64,000 nt of DNA from Thioalkalivibrio sp. ALE14 (GTDB lineage Bacteria > Pseudomonadota > Gammaproteobacteria > Ectothiorhodospirales > Ectothiorhodospiraceae). Below are positions 15,956 through 24,259 of this stretch, one piece after another. Position 1 is the first letter of the stretch. Each line of letters starts with the position of its first letter. The translations under genes were made by a program, and so were the position numbers. Where the stretch lies: assembly GCF_000376845.1 (NCBI RefSeq), contig NZ_AQXY01000031.1, positions 248,001 through 312,000 on the forward strand, given 5' to 3'. Under the pieces are notes generated by a model, which did not search any database, was not told where the DNA came from, and saw nothing but the letters and a program-made list of their open reading frames with translations.

Positions 15956-16360
15956 TCAGTGCTCGTCGGGACATCCGCAACCCGGGTTGTGGGCGCGCGC
16001 ATGCCACTCCTCGCGCAGACGGGCATAGGCCGTGCCGGTCAGCAGGACCAGGTGCACGGTAGAGGGATAGATCCGGCCATCCAGGCGCAGGGTCTCGGTG
16101 AGTTCCGGGTTGCGGCCTTCGGGGATATAGAAAAAATCCACACCCTCGCGCAGCTGGTCCTTGCGTGCCTTGAACAGGCGAAAGGCCGTGCCCTTGGGCA
16201 CCCCGTTCCATTCGTCGATCTGGCGCAGGCTCAGGGTCGCGTAGCCGGCGTGGATGATCGGCTCCGGCACCGGACCGACCTCGGAACCTTCCCGGCCGTG
16301 AAACCGTCCCGCGCTGCGGGGGTCTTCAACTGTATCGGTATCCATGCTGGCATTATGCAC
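15956..16360 (-). CDS. Hypothetical protein, possible ORF6N/KilA-N-like DNA-binding domain
   Basis: A 134-residue protein I do not recognise with confidence. Residues 38-75 (LSLRQIDEWNGVPKGTAFR, then KDQLREGVDFFYIP) resemble the helix-turn-helix followed by an EGVDYF-type strand seen in ORF6N or related phage regulators. The C-terminus is acidic with NPGCGCPDEH, a possible metal-binding pair. The start is taken as GTG 16360 with GGAG upstream; ATG 16345 is an alternative. It lies 40 bases upstream of the LysR gene on the same strand and is divergent from sohB. Confidence 0.6.
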   Translation of the reverse strand: MHNASMDTDTVEDPRSAGRFHGREGSEVGPVPEPIIHAGYATLSLRQIDEWNGVPKGTAFRLFKARKDQLREGVDFFYIPEGRNPELTETLRLDGRIYPSTVHLVLLTGTAYARLREEWHARAHNPGCGCPDEH

Positions 16361-16404
16361 GCAGCGACTCCGAGGCTCATTACCCCACGCAACCGGGACA
16401 CGAA

Positions 16405-17508
16405 ATGGAATTTCTCCAGGACTACGGACTCTTCCTCGCCAAGGCCGCCACGGCCGTGATCGCCGCCCTGATCGTGCTGAGTGCGATGGCCGGCCTGATC
16501 GCCCGCTCGCGCGAGCGCCGACCGGACCGCCTGAACGTCAAGCGCCTGAACGACCGCTTCGAGCGCATGGAAAAGACCGTGCGGCGCGCGGTCGAACGCC
16601 GTCGCGGCCGCGTCGAACGCCTGCGCGACTGGGCAAGCCGAAAGCTGGGACGCGCGAGCGCCGCCGCCCCGGATACCGAGGCCGGACAAGGTCCGGCGCC
16701 AGACTCCGAGGCATCGGACGGCCCCGAGGATTCGGTATCCGATGCCAGTACGACGACCGAACGCCCGCGCGTGTACGTGCTGCGCTTCGACGGCGACATC
16801 CGCGCCTCCAGTGTCGAGAGCCTGCGCGAGGAGGTCACCGCGATCCTCACCATGGCGCGCCCGGACCAGGACCGGGCCATCGTCTGCCTGGAAAGCCCCG
16901 GCGGACTGGTCCCGTCCTACGGCCTGGCGGCGGCCCAGCTGGCGCGACTGCGCGAAGGCGGACTGGACCTGACCGTAGCGGTGGATCGCGTCGCCGCCAG
17001 CGGCGGCTACATGATGGCGGCGGTCGGCCACCGCATCGTAGCCGCGCCCTTCGCGGTGCTAGGCTCGATCGGCGTGGTAGCACAGATCCCCAACTTTCAT
17101 CGCTGGCTGTCACGCAACGACATCGACGTCGAGCTGCTCACCGCCGGCGAATACAAGCGCACCCTGACCATGCTGGGCGAGAACACCGACGAGGGGCGCA
17201 AAAAACTCCGCGAACAACTCGAGGAGGCCCACGAGCTGTTCAAGACCTTTCTCGCCCGCTACCGCCCGCAACTGGACCTAGAGCAGGTCGCCACGGGAGA
17301 GCACTGGTACGGCGAACAAGCACGCGAGCTGGGCCTGGCCGACGAGCTGCGCACCAGCGACGACCTGTTACTGGAACTGACCCGCGACGCGGACGTCTTC
17401 GAACTGACCTATCACCGCCCGCAGACCCTGGGCCGGCGCATCACCTTCGCCATGGAATCCATCCTCGAACGCGTACTGCGCGGACAGGGGCCCGAGAGCC
17501 GGATGTGA
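16405..17508 (+). CDS. sohB: SohB-like signal peptide peptidase
   Basis: A 367-residue inner-membrane serine protease of family S49. One or two N-terminal helices (about 10-35) anchor it. A charged, low-complexity linker (about 40-120) follows, and then the crotonase-like protease domain. The nucleophile Ser lies in VAASGGYMMA and the general-base Lys in GEYKRTLTM, as in SohB/SppA. It probably degrades signal peptides or damaged membrane proteins on the periplasmic face. ATG 16405. It is divergent from the ORF6N-like gene. Confidence 0.9.
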   Translation: MEFLQDYGLFLAKAATAVIAALIVLSAMAGLIARSRERRPDRLNVKRLNDRFERMEKTVRRAVERRRGRVERLRDWASRKLGRASAAAPDTEAGQGPAPDSEASDGPEDSVSDASTTTERPRVYVLRFDGDIRASSVESLREEVTAILTMARPDQDRAIVCLESPGGLVPSYGLAAAQLARLREGGLDLTVAVDRVAASGGYMMAAVGHRIVAAPFAVLGSIGVVAQIPNFHRWLSRNDIDVELLTAGEYKRTLTMLGENTDEGRKKLREQLEEAHELFKTFLARYRPQLDLEQVATGEHWYGEQARELGLADELRTSDDLLLELTRDADVFELTYHRPQTLGRRITFAMESILERVLRGQGPESRM

Positions 17509-17589
17509 TGCAGGGGCCACACGCTGAAGGAACGCTTCGGCGCCCCAAAACGTCAACCCTTCGCAAGCCAATGCCACAAGGAGTCTCCG

Positions 17590-18093
17590 ATGAACCCCAA
17601 CCATTACTCGCTGACCCGACTGCTGCTGATCCTGCTGGCCGCCGCCAGTCTGCTGGCCACCCCGCTTGTCGCCGGCGCGGACGACAACCTCCCGTGGGGC
17701 TCGGCCGAAAAGATGGATCGCCCGTACGAACCCCGCAAGGTGGTCTATGACGTCTACACGAGCAACGCTCGCGAGCTGGAGATGGTCATGGACCGCGTGA
17801 GCATGCTGAACAACGTCTACGAGGCCGACCCGTTCGACTCCCACATCGTGATGGTGCTGCACGGCGCCGAGGTTCCGCTGTTCACCCGCGACGAGTTTGA
17901 CGAGCATGAAGAGCTGATGCGCCGGGCCCGCTCGCTGACCCAGGCCGGCAACATCGAATTCCGCATGTGCGAGGCCTCCGCCCGCCTGCGCGGCATCGAC
18001 GTGGAAGACGTCCACGGCTTCGTGAACGTCGTCCCCATGGCGGACGCCGAAATCATCGAACTGCAGCACGAAGGCTACCTGTTCATGCAGTAA
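17590..18093 (+). CDS. Exported DsrE-family protein
   Basis: A 167-residue protein with a clear signal peptide (hydrophobic LLLILLAAASLLA, cleavage near GADD at about residue 30) and a DsrE-like fold (KVVYDVYTSNARELEMVMDRV, HIVMVLHGAEVPLF, FRMCEASARLRGI). A single Cys in the FRMCE loop occupies the position of the active Cys in DsrE/TusD proteins. Periplasmic DsrE homologues are common in sulfur-oxidising bacteria and may handle sulfane sulfur. Length agrees with the family plus a leader. Followed by a GC-rich hairpin (18102-18131). Confidence 0.85.
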   Translation: MNPNHYSLTRLLLILLAAASLLATPLVAGADDNLPWGSAEKMDRPYEPRKVVYDVYTSNARELEMVMDRVSMLNNVYEADPFDSHIVMVLHGAEVPLFTRDEFDEHEELMRRARSLTQAGNIEFRMCEASARLRGIDVEDVHGFVNVVPMADAEIIELQHEGYLFMQ

Positions 18094-18101
18094 CCCCCGC
18101 A

Positions 18102-18131
18102 CCGGCGCCCGCCACCATGGCCGGGCGCCGG
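18102..18131 (+). terminator. GC-rich hairpin after the DsrE-like gene
   Basis: Perfect 10-bp arms CCGGCGCCCG (18102-18111) and CGGGCGCCGG (18122-18131) around a 10-base loop, starting 9 bases after the stop codon. There is no T-tract, so a Rho-independent terminator is possible but not typical. Confidence 0.45.
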
Positions 18132-18222
18132 CCGGGCGCGATAACCCGAGGCATCCCACGGCTGGATCACGGTTCCGCGACCCCGTCAATGAAAATCCTG
18201 TATCGATCGTCTAACTTCTCCC

Positions 18223-18262
18223 GGCGTGATCAATGCGGCTATGGCGCGCAGTTGATCACGCC
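18223..18262. promoter_or_regulatory. Double TGATCA inverted repeat upstream of the DUF302 gene
   Basis: GGCGTGATCAA (18223-18233) and TTGATCACGCC (18252-18262) are perfect 11-base inverted repeats separated by 18 bases, and each contains a TGATCA palindrome. They sit 34 bases before the ATG of the DUF302 gene, in operator position. The 202-base gap 18094-18295 otherwise holds only the hairpin at 18102. Confidence 0.5.
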
Positions 18263-18295
18263 CACACCCTTTAAACGCGAGACAAGGACTTTGTC

Positions 18296-18760
18296 ATGAA
18301 GAAGACGCTTTTGACCGCATTGCTGCCCATGGCCCTGGCCGCCACACCGGCGCTGGCCGCCGACGTGCCCGGGATGATCGCCAAGGCCAGCCCGCATTCG
18401 GCCTCCGAGACCCTGGATCGGCTGGAGAACGCGCTCAAGGCCAACGACGTCGGCGTCGCGCTGCGCTGGGATCACGCCGCGAAGGCCGCCGGTGTGGATA
18501 TCGAACTCGGCCCGACCGGGCTCCTGATGTTCGGCAACCCGGCGCTCGGCAGTCACATGTTCACCAGCCAGCAGACCGCGGGCATCGATCTGCCGATGAA
18601 GGCGTTGGCGTGGACCGATGACGACGGCCAGACCTGGCTGGCGTACAACGATCCGGAATGGATGGCCGAACGCCACGGGATCGACGATCGGGACGATATC
18701 CTCGACACCATGAGCAACGCGCTGGACAACCTGACCAACGCGGCAATCGCCGAGGATTGA
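18296..18760 (+). CDS. Exported DUF302 protein
   Basis: A 154-residue protein with a signal peptide (KKTLLTALLPMALAATPALA, cut after about residue 21) and a DUF302 domain from residue about 35 (SETLDRLENALKANDVGVAL; GLLMFGNPALGSHMF; DLPMKALAWTDDDGQTWLAY). DUF302 proteins form small alpha/beta folds often found in sulfur or metal contexts; no enzyme activity is established. It sits directly downstream of a double TGATCA palindrome, and AAGGA precedes the ATG. Confidence 0.87.
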   Translation: MKKTLLTALLPMALAATPALAADVPGMIAKASPHSASETLDRLENALKANDVGVALRWDHAAKAAGVDIELGPTGLLMFGNPALGSHMFTSQQTAGIDLPMKALAWTDDDGQTWLAYNDPEWMAERHGIDDRDDILDTMSNALDNLTNAAIAED

Positions 18761-18808
18761 ACCCTGCGTCGAGGGCCCGAATCCGGGATACCCGACCGCT
18801 CGCACCGG

Positions 18809-18837
18809 GCGAGCGTGTACATGGATCAGTGTTTCCC
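18809..18837. repeat. Solo terminal repeat of the palindromic element family
   Basis: The sequence from GCGAGCGTGTACATGGATC to CAGTGTTTCCC matches the right terminus of elements A, C and D with few changes and is followed by CTATAG. A small GCTCGC/GCGAGC hairpin overlaps its left edge. No internal hairpins or second end are present. It lies 35 bases before the RimB-like protease start. Confidence 0.65.
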
Positions 18838-18871
18838 TATAGTGAGGCTACCACCCGCACCGGGAGCCGAC

Positions 18872-19375
18872 GTGGATCGCCCGTCCCCTTCCAGCCAGAC
18901 CACACCGGAAACCCGCGACACGCCCATCCTCGGCTGGCGCGAATGGGTTGGCCTGCCCGATCTCGGCATCCCCGCGATCAAGTGCAAGGTCGATACCGGC
19001 GCAAGAAGCTCCGCGCTGCATACCTTCCAGATCGACCCCTTCACCCGGGATGGCCAGGAGTGGGTGCGTTTCGGCATCCACCCCCACCAGCACGATGCCG
19101 AGACCGTGGTGTGGTGCGAGGCCCCGGTCCTGGACATTCGTCGCGTGACTGACTCGGGCGGACACACCGGCGAGCGCTATTTCATCGCCACCCGGGTTCA
19201 ACTGGGGGACATCATGCTGCCCGTTGAACTTTCCCTGACCAGCCGCGATACCATGCTCTTTCGCATGCTGCTCGGCCGCGAAGCCATGCGCGGTCGCTTC
19301 CTGGTCGACCCGCAGGCCTCTTTCGTCGCCAGCCACCGCCCTTCACTCCCTACAGCCCAGCAGGCGCCTGAATGA
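18872..19375 (+). CDS. RimB-like putative ATP-dependent zinc protease (DUF785)
   Basis: A 167-residue protein of the retropepsin-like family found next to RimK. The signature is the aspartyl-protease-like [18 protein letters not shown] (residue about 40), with GRYFIATR-type and [16 protein letters not shown]-type motifs later. In Pseudomonas RimB modulates RimK activity. The GTG at 18872 is chosen for GGGAG 5 bases upstream; longer frames begin inside a repeat terminus and would add MYMDQCFP-type residues encoded by it. The stop overlaps the rimK ATG by 4 bases (ATGA). Confidence 0.85.
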   Translation: MDRPSPSSQTTPETRDTPILGWREWVGLPDLGIPAIKCKVDTGARSSALHTFQIDPFTRDGQEWVRFGIHPHQHDAETVVWCEAPVLDIRRVTDSGGHTGERYFIATRVQLGDIMLPVELSLTSRDTMLFRMLLGREAMRGRFLVDPQASFVASHRPSLPTAQQAPE

Positions 19376-20277
19376 AACTCGGCATCCTTTCGCGTAACAG
19401 CAAGCTCTACTCCACCCGGCGCCTGGTCGAGGCCGCGGACCAGCGGGGCCACGAGGTCCGTGTGGTGGATCCGTTGCGCTGCTACATGAACATCACCGCG
19501 CACAGCCCGCAGATCCACTATAAGGGCGACATCCTCGACCAGTTCAACGCGGTCATCCCGCGGATCGGGGCATCGATCACCTTCTATGGCACCGCGATCC
19601 TGCGCCAGTTCGAGATGATGAACGTCTACCCGCTGAACGAGTCGGTGGCCATCTCGCGTTCGCGCGACAAACTGCGCAGCCTGCAGTTGCTCTCGCGCCG
19701 CGGCATCGGCCTGCCGGTAACCGGGTTTGCCCACTCGCCGGACGACATCGATGACCTGCTGGCGACCGTGGGCGGCGCGCCCTGCGTGATCAAGCTGCTG
19801 GAAGGCACTCAGGGGCTGGGCGTGGTACTCGCCGAGACCAAGCAGGCGGCCGAGAGCGTGATCCAGGCCTTCATGGGCCTGAAGCAGCACATCCTGGTGC
19901 AGGAATACATCAAGGAGGCCAAGGGCTCGGACATCCGCTGCTTCGTCATCGGCGACAAGGTCGTCGCGGCGATGAAGCGGCAGGCGAAGGAAGGCGAGTT
20001 TCGCTCCAACCTCCACCGCGGCGGCAGTGCCTCCCTGTGCCGGATTACTCCGGAAGAACGCGCCACCGCCGTCCGCGCGGCCAAGGTGATGGGCCTGAAC
20101 GTCTGTGGCGTGGATCTACTGCGCTCCAATCACGGTGCGGTGGTGATGGAGGTGAACTCCTCGCCCGGCCTGGAGGGCATCGAGAATGCCTCGGGCAAGG
20201 ACGTGGCGGGCATGATCATCGAGTTCATCGAGAAGAACGCCAAGCCCAACCGGACGAAGACCAAAGGGAGCGGCTAG
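19372..20277 (+). CDS. rimK: RimK-family ATP-grasp alpha-L-glutamate ligase
   Basis: A 301-residue ligase that adds glutamate residues to ribosomal protein S6 or related substrates using ATP. The ATP-grasp domain spans about residues 95-290: [19 protein letters not shown] (ATP-binding), [17 protein letters not shown], the Mg-binding [14 protein letters not shown]. The N-terminal [15 protein letters not shown] matches E. coli RimK. It is the second gene of a three-gene operon with a RimB-like protease and an aspartoacylase-like enzyme, an arrangement recurrent in gammaproteobacteria. Confidence 0.92.
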   Translation: MKLGILSRNSKLYSTRRLVEAADQRGHEVRVVDPLRCYMNITAHSPQIHYKGDILDQFNAVIPRIGASITFYGTAILRQFEMMNVYPLNESVAISRSRDKLRSLQLLSRRGIGLPVTGFAHSPDDIDDLLATVGGAPCVIKLLEGTQGLGVVLAETKQAAESVIQAFMGLKQHILVQEYIKEAKGSDIRCFVIGDKVVAAMKRQAKEGEFRSNLHRGGSASLCRITPEERATAVRAAKVMGLNVCGVDLLRSNHGAVVMEVNSSPGLEGIENASGKDVAGMIIEFIEKNAKPNRTKTKGSG

Positions 20278-20374
20278 TGTCCTCGAGTCGCAAGGCCACA
20301 CTTCACTCGCAGCGGGTGGACCGCACGCAAGAACGCCCCACGCGGGCGTATGCACATTGTTCGGTGGCTCCCTG

Positions 20375-21448
20375 ATGCCCGGCATACCCCGGTCGCTGCG
20401 CAACAAGCCGATCACCATTGGTGGCACCACCGTCCGTCCCGGCGAGCGGCGCACGGTGGAGCTGGAACTGGGAGCGCTGTACACCCACACCCCGACCAAC
20501 ATGCCGGTACAGGTGCTGTGCGGTCGGCGCAAAGGGCCCGTGCTGTTTGTCAGCGCCGCCATCCACGGCGACGAGATCAACGGCGTCGAGATCATCCGCC
20601 GGCTGCTCAAGGTGCCAGCCCTGCGGCGCATGAAGGGCACCCTGATCGCCGTGCCCGTGGTCAACATGCACGGCTTCATCAACCAGAGCCGCTACCTGCC
20701 CGACCGGCGCGACCTGAATCGCTGCTTTCCGGGCTCGCAGAAGGGCTCGCTGGGGGCCCGCGTCGCGCGGCTGTTCATGCGCGAGATCGTGCATAACAGC
20801 ACCCACGGGATCGACCTGCATACCGGCGCTATCCACCGCTCCAACCTGCCGCAGATCCGCGCCAACCTCGATCACGCCGAGACCCTCGATATGGCGCGCG
20901 CCTTCGGGGCCCCGGTGATTCTCAACTCGGCCCTGCGCGACGGCTCCCTGCGCGAGGCCGCCGCGGAACGGGAAGTCCCCATCCTGCTGTACGAGGCCGG
21001 CGAGGCCCTGCGCTTCGACGAGCTCTCCATCCGCGGCGGGGTGCACGGCATCATCGAGGTGATGCGCCATCTGGGCATGCTGCCGGCCGTACGCCGGCGC
21101 CCGCGCAAGGAACCCATCATGGCGCGCACCAGCGGCTGGGTCCGCGCGCCCCAAAGCGGCATCCTGCGCACCTTCGTGCGCCACGGGGACCGCGTGGTCC
21201 GCGACCAGACCCGCCTGGCAATCATCTCCGATCCGTTTGGCGAAACCGAGACCGAAATCCTCGCCCCGGCCTCCGGCATCATCATTGGTCAGCTCAACCT
21301 GCCCCTGATCAACGAAGGGGACGCACTGTTCCACATTGCCCAGTTCAACCGCACGGACCTCGCCGTGGAACGCCTGGAGACCTTTCAGGAAAACCTGGAG
21401 GCCAGCGACTACCCCTACGCCGATCAGCAGCGGCTCGAGACGCCCTGA
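20375..21448 (+). CDS. Succinylglutamate desuccinylase/aspartoacylase-family protein
   Basis: A 357-residue zinc deacylase of the AstE/ASPA type. The metal site is built from AAIHGDEINGVE (H..E) and GIDLHTG, with the catalytic Glu in LLYEAGEAL. A C-terminal barrel (about 270-345; WVRAPQSGILRT, ILAPASGIIIGQ) resembles a biotinyl/lipoyl domain. The ATG at 20375 is preferred over an in-frame TTG at 20357. It follows rimK by 97 bases on the same strand; together with RimK and RimB it may add and remove amino-acid tails. The substrate is unknown. Confidence 0.85.
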   Translation: MPGIPRSLRNKPITIGGTTVRPGERRTVELELGALYTHTPTNMPVQVLCGRRKGPVLFVSAAIHGDEINGVEIIRRLLKVPALRRMKGTLIAVPVVNMHGFINQSRYLPDRRDLNRCFPGSQKGSLGARVARLFMREIVHNSTHGIDLHTGAIHRSNLPQIRANLDHAETLDMARAFGAPVILNSALRDGSLREAAAEREVPILLYEAGEALRFDELSIRGGVHGIIEVMRHLGMLPAVRRRPRKEPIMARTSGWVRAPQSGILRTFVRHGDRVVRDQTRLAIISDPFGETETEILAPASGIIIGQLNLPLINEGDALFHIAQFNRTDLAVERLETFQENLEASDYPYADQQRLETP

Positions 21449-21500
21449 AGGAGACGCTGAGGGACACGCCGGGGCGCGACTCTTGCGCCGGCTATCCGGC

Positions 21501-21947
21501 TCAGTGGCCGATGTCCTCGTGCCACAGCTCGGGGTGTGTCTCGATAAACGAACGCATCAGTTCGCGGCAGCCCGGGTCCTGGACCACGTCCACCTGGATG
21601 CCGTGGCCGCGCAGCCAGTCCTCCTCGCCCAGGAACGACTCGTTCTCGCCGATCACGACCCTGGGAATGCCGTAGAGCACGATAGCCCCGCTGCACATCG
21701 CGCAGGGCGACAGCGTCGTGTAGAGCGTGCACTCGCGGTACACCCGCGCCGGCTGGCGCCCGGCGTTGTCCAGGGCATCCATTTCCGCGTGCAGGATCGC
21801 GCTGCCCTGCTGCACCCGCCGATTGTGGCCACGCCCGATCACCTTGCCCCGGTGCACCAGCACCGAACCAATGGGGATTCCGGCCTCGCCCAGCCCCTCG
21901 CGCGCCTCGTCCAGCGCCGCCTCCAGAAACGGATCCATCGTCGTCAT
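21501..21947 (-). CDS. Cytosine deaminase, yeast Fcy1 type
   Basis: A 148-residue zinc deaminase of the CDA superfamily. Zinc ligands are the His in ILHAEMD and the Cys pair in SPCAMC, with Glu as proton shuttle. The line from GSAILHAEMDALDN through LYTTLSPCAMCSGAI to YGIPRVVIGE, and the C-terminal LWHEDIG, follow yeast Fcy1 closely rather than tadA or the large CodA. It converts cytosine to uracil (or 5-methylcytosine to thymine) for pyrimidine salvage. The ATG at 21947 directly begins the domain. Adjacent on the same strand is ybaK; no clear operon partner. Confidence 0.85.
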   Translation of the reverse strand: MTTMDPFLEAALDEAREGLGEAGIPIGSVLVHRGKVIGRGHNRRVQQGSAILHAEMDALDNAGRQPARVYRECTLYTTLSPCAMCSGAIVLYGIPRVVIGENESFLGEEDWLRGHGIQVDVVQDPGCRELMRSFIETHPELWHEDIGH

Positions 21948-22045
21948 ACGCTCGCCTGCATCCGCGTGTTGACCTCGGAGAGACGGTAGCCGAATCGCCC
22001 CCCGGGCGAAACCGCGCGGGCGCTGCCCCGGCGCTCGGGTCCCGT

Positions 22046-22519
22046 TCAGATGTGGGCAGTGAACTGGCCGCGGCTGGGCTGGCCAAGGAGGTAGAGGAAA
22101 TCCGCCTCGCGCAGGTGGACAAGCGATTCGTGATCGCCGGCCTCGAAGTACACGTCGCGCTGCTGCAGCAGGCTTTCGTCCACCAGGGTCTCCAGCCCGA
22201 ACGCGGGACCCAGGGCGGGGATCGCGCCACGTTCGCAGTCGGCGAACACTTGGGCCACCTCGTCCTCCGTGGCCAGGCCTACGTGCTCGCCCAGGAGGCG
22301 GTGCAACTGGCCCAGCTTTACGCGGCGGGTCGCGGGCACGATGGCGAGCCGGTAGCGCCCACCCTCCTCGACCAGCAGGACGGCCTTGGCCACGGCGTCG
22401 CCCGGCACATGGGCGGCCTCGGCCGTGCGGCTGGCGGAGTCGGAATGCGGATGGTGCACGAGCTGGTAGGTCACCGCGTGCTCGTCGAGAAAGTCGTTCA
22501 GGGTCCTGGATATACTCAT
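22046..22519 (-). CDS. YbaK/ProX-type aminoacyl-tRNA deacylase
   Basis: A 157-residue editing-domain protein related to YbaK and prolyl-tRNA synthetase INS domains; it hydrolyses mischarged tRNA in trans. Motifs include HPHSDSASRTAEAAHVPG, KAVLLVEEGG, RYRLAIVPATRRV with the conserved Lys, and GAIPALGPAFGLETLVDE. The ATG at 22519 has AGGAGG 8 bases upstream. It may be co-directional with the cytosine deaminase (98-base gap). Confidence 0.87.
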   Translation of the reverse strand: MSISRTLNDFLDEHAVTYQLVHHPHSDSASRTAEAAHVPGDAVAKAVLLVEEGGRYRLAIVPATRRVKLGQLHRLLGEHVGLATEDEVAQVFADCERGAIPALGPAFGLETLVDESLLQQRDVYFEAGDHESLVHLREADFLYLLGQPSRGQFTAHI

Positions 22520-22535
22520 GGCACGCCCTCCTGGC

Positions 22536-22558
22536 GGGAAACACGGATCAGGGTTTCC
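22536..22558. repeat. Compact palindrome, possible collapsed copy of the repeat family
   Basis: A 23-base imperfect palindrome runs from GGGAAACAC (22536) through GGATCA to GGGTTTCC (22558). It reads like a left and a right terminus of the dispersed element joined at GATC with the centre deleted. It lies in the ybaK upstream region, near the luciferase-like gene. Chance cannot be excluded. Confidence 0.35.
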
Positions 22559-22635
22559 GCGCCTCCCTTCGACTATAGACCCCGTGGGGATTGCCGGCGC
22601 CTGCGATGCTGCGGCACACCAGTACAATCGGGGCC

Positions 22636-23640
22636 ATGACCGCATTCTCCATCCTCGACCTCGCCCCGATCACCGCCGACGCCAACGCCACCCAGGCGCT
22701 GCACAACACGCTGGATCTCGCTCGGCACGCCGAGGCCCTCGGGTTTCATCGCTACTGGCTGGCGGAGCATCACAACATGCCCGGCATCGCCAGCGCCGCC
22801 ACGGCGGTGGTGATCGGTCAGGTGGCGGCCGCAACCCGCCGCATCCGGGTCGGGGCCGGCGGGATCATGCTCCCGAACCACGCCCCACTGGTTGTCGCCG
22901 AACAGTTCGGCACACTGAACGCCCTGTATCCGGGGCGCATCGACCTCGGGCTGGGCCGCGCCCCCGGCACCGACCCGACCACTGCCCGCGCCCTGCGCCG
23001 TGCCCCGGACATCGACCCCGAGCAGTTCCCGCAGGATGTGGCCGAGGTCCTGGGCTATCTGGACGACCCGCAGCCCGACCAGCTGATCCGCGCCATCCCC
23101 GGGGCCGGTCAGCACGTGCCCGTCTGGATCCTGGGGTCCAGCCTGTTCGGCGCGCAGCTGGCCGCCCGCATGGGCCTGCCGTACGCCTTCGCCTCGCACT
23201 TCGCTCCCGGCCACCTGATGAACGCACTGGCGCTGTACCGCGACCAGTTCCGCCCCTCCGCCTGGCTGGACCGCCCCTACGCGATGCTCGGCTACAACGT
23301 GTACGCCGCCGACACCGACGACGAAGCCCGCACCCTGGCGAGCTCCATGGAGCAGGCCTTCATCAGCCTGCGTCGCGGGCGCCCGGAACCGATCCAGGCC
23401 CCTGTGGAGGGCTACCGCGAACAACTCGACCGGGCCGAACGCGCCATCGTCGAGCAGACCATGGCCTGCTCCGCGATCGGTTCGCCGGACACGGTGGAGA
23501 CCCAGATCCGTCAGTTTCTCGAACAGACCGGCGCCGACGAACTGATCGTCACCACCTCCACGTTCGATCACGCGGCGCGGCGGCGCTCGCTGGAATTGAC
23601 CGCGGCGGTCCGCGACCGGCTCGCCGGGGCGGCTCGCTGA
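22636..23640 (+). CDS. Luciferase-like (LLM class) flavin-dependent monooxygenase
   Basis: A 334-residue TIM-barrel FMN/F420 enzyme. The N-terminus [19 protein letters not shown] is typical of the MsnO8/YhbW-like LLM group. Conserved parts are [17 protein letters not shown] (phosphate/flavin site), [13 protein letters not shown] and [17 protein letters not shown]. The substrate is unknown. The ATG at 22636 starts the barrel; an upstream in-frame start lacks a ribosome site. It lies 85 bases before the macro-domain gene of the NAD-salvage operon and could be its first member. Confidence 0.88.
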   Translation: MTAFSILDLAPITADANATQALHNTLDLARHAEALGFHRYWLAEHHNMPGIASAATAVVIGQVAAATRRIRVGAGGIMLPNHAPLVVAEQFGTLNALYPGRIDLGLGRAPGTDPTTARALRRAPDIDPEQFPQDVAEVLGYLDDPQPDQLIRAIPGAGQHVPVWILGSSLFGAQLAARMGLPYAFASHFAPGHLMNALALYRDQFRPSAWLDRPYAMLGYNVYAADTDDEARTLASSMEQAFISLRRGRPEPIQAPVEGYREQLDRAERAIVEQTMACSAIGSPDTVETQIRQFLEQTGADELIVTTSTFDHAARRRSLELTAAVRDRLAGAAR

Positions 23641-23725
23641 GACGCGGTTCACCCGATTGGGACGAGTGCCCTATGCTTGGAACAGGGGCCGGCCAGGCCA
23701 CGAGGATTCCGGACAAGGGGAACAC

Positions 23726-24259
23726 ATGCGGGTCAAGGTTCACGGCGTCACCATCGAATGCACCACCGGCGACATCGCCGCGCAACGCGACATGGATGCG
23801 GTCGTCAACGCCGCCAATGCCTGGCTGCGACCGGGCGGTGGTGTGGCCGGAGCCATCCACCGTGCCGCCGGCCCGGGGCTGGAGCGGGAATGCCAGCCCC
23901 TGGCCCCGATCGAACCGGGCCAGGCCGTCCTGACCGACGGCCACAACCTCCCCAACCGCTTCGTGATCCACTGCCTCGGGCCGGTCTACGGGCATGACGA
24001 ACCGTCCAGCCGTCTGCTGGCCGCCTGCTACCGCAACGCCCTGCTCCGGGCGGAAGAGGCCGGAGTCTACGGCATCGCCTTTCCGGCCCTGTCCACCGGG
24101 GCGTTCGGTTACCCCATCGAGGAGGCCGCCCGGATCGCCCTGCAGACGGTCATCGACGCCACCCCGCGTCTGGACGCCGTCGGCCACATCCGTTTCGTCC
24201 TGCACACCGAGGCCGACCTCGACATCCACGCGCGGATCCTGGAAGAGCTGACGGCATGA
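23726..24259 (+). CDS. Macro-domain ADP-ribose/O-acetyl-ADP-ribose hydrolase
   Basis: A 177-residue single macro domain. Ligand-binding stretches are TTGDIAAQRDMDAVVNAANAWL (with the NAAN motif), GGGVAGAIHRAAG, and ALSTGAFGYPIEEAARIAL. The fold deacetylates O-acetyl-ADP-ribose or removes ADP-ribose from proteins. ATG 23726 with AAGGGGA upstream. It overlaps the NAPRTase start by 4 bases, so its product probably acts in NAD turnover: the ADP-ribose side feeding the salvage enzymes next door. Confidence 0.9.
   Translation: MRVKVHGVTIECTTGDIAAQRDMDAVVNAANAWLRPGGGVAGAIHRAAGPGLERECQPLAPIEPGQAVLTDGHNLPNRFVIHCLGPVYGHDEPSSRLLAACYRNALLRAEEAGVYGIAFPALSTGAFGYPIEEAARIALQTVIDATPRLDAVGHIRFVLHTEADLDIHARILEELTA

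Noticed and set aside
15956-16360. Prophage remnant at the ORF6N-like gene
   Set aside because: Only one weak phage-like pattern; the neighbours are chromosomal and there is no integrase, att site or structural gene.
18815-18871. Longer start for the RimB-like protease (MYMDQCFP...)
   Set aside because: These residues are encoded by a repeat terminus; the same YxDQCFP peptide appears at every element end. The GTG at 18872 has a good ribosome site.
21444-21465. GAAGGAGACGCTGAGGG after the AstE-like gene as a solo element end
   Set aside because: It resembles GGAGACGCTG of element B but loses the CTAG start and the following bases; too weak to call.
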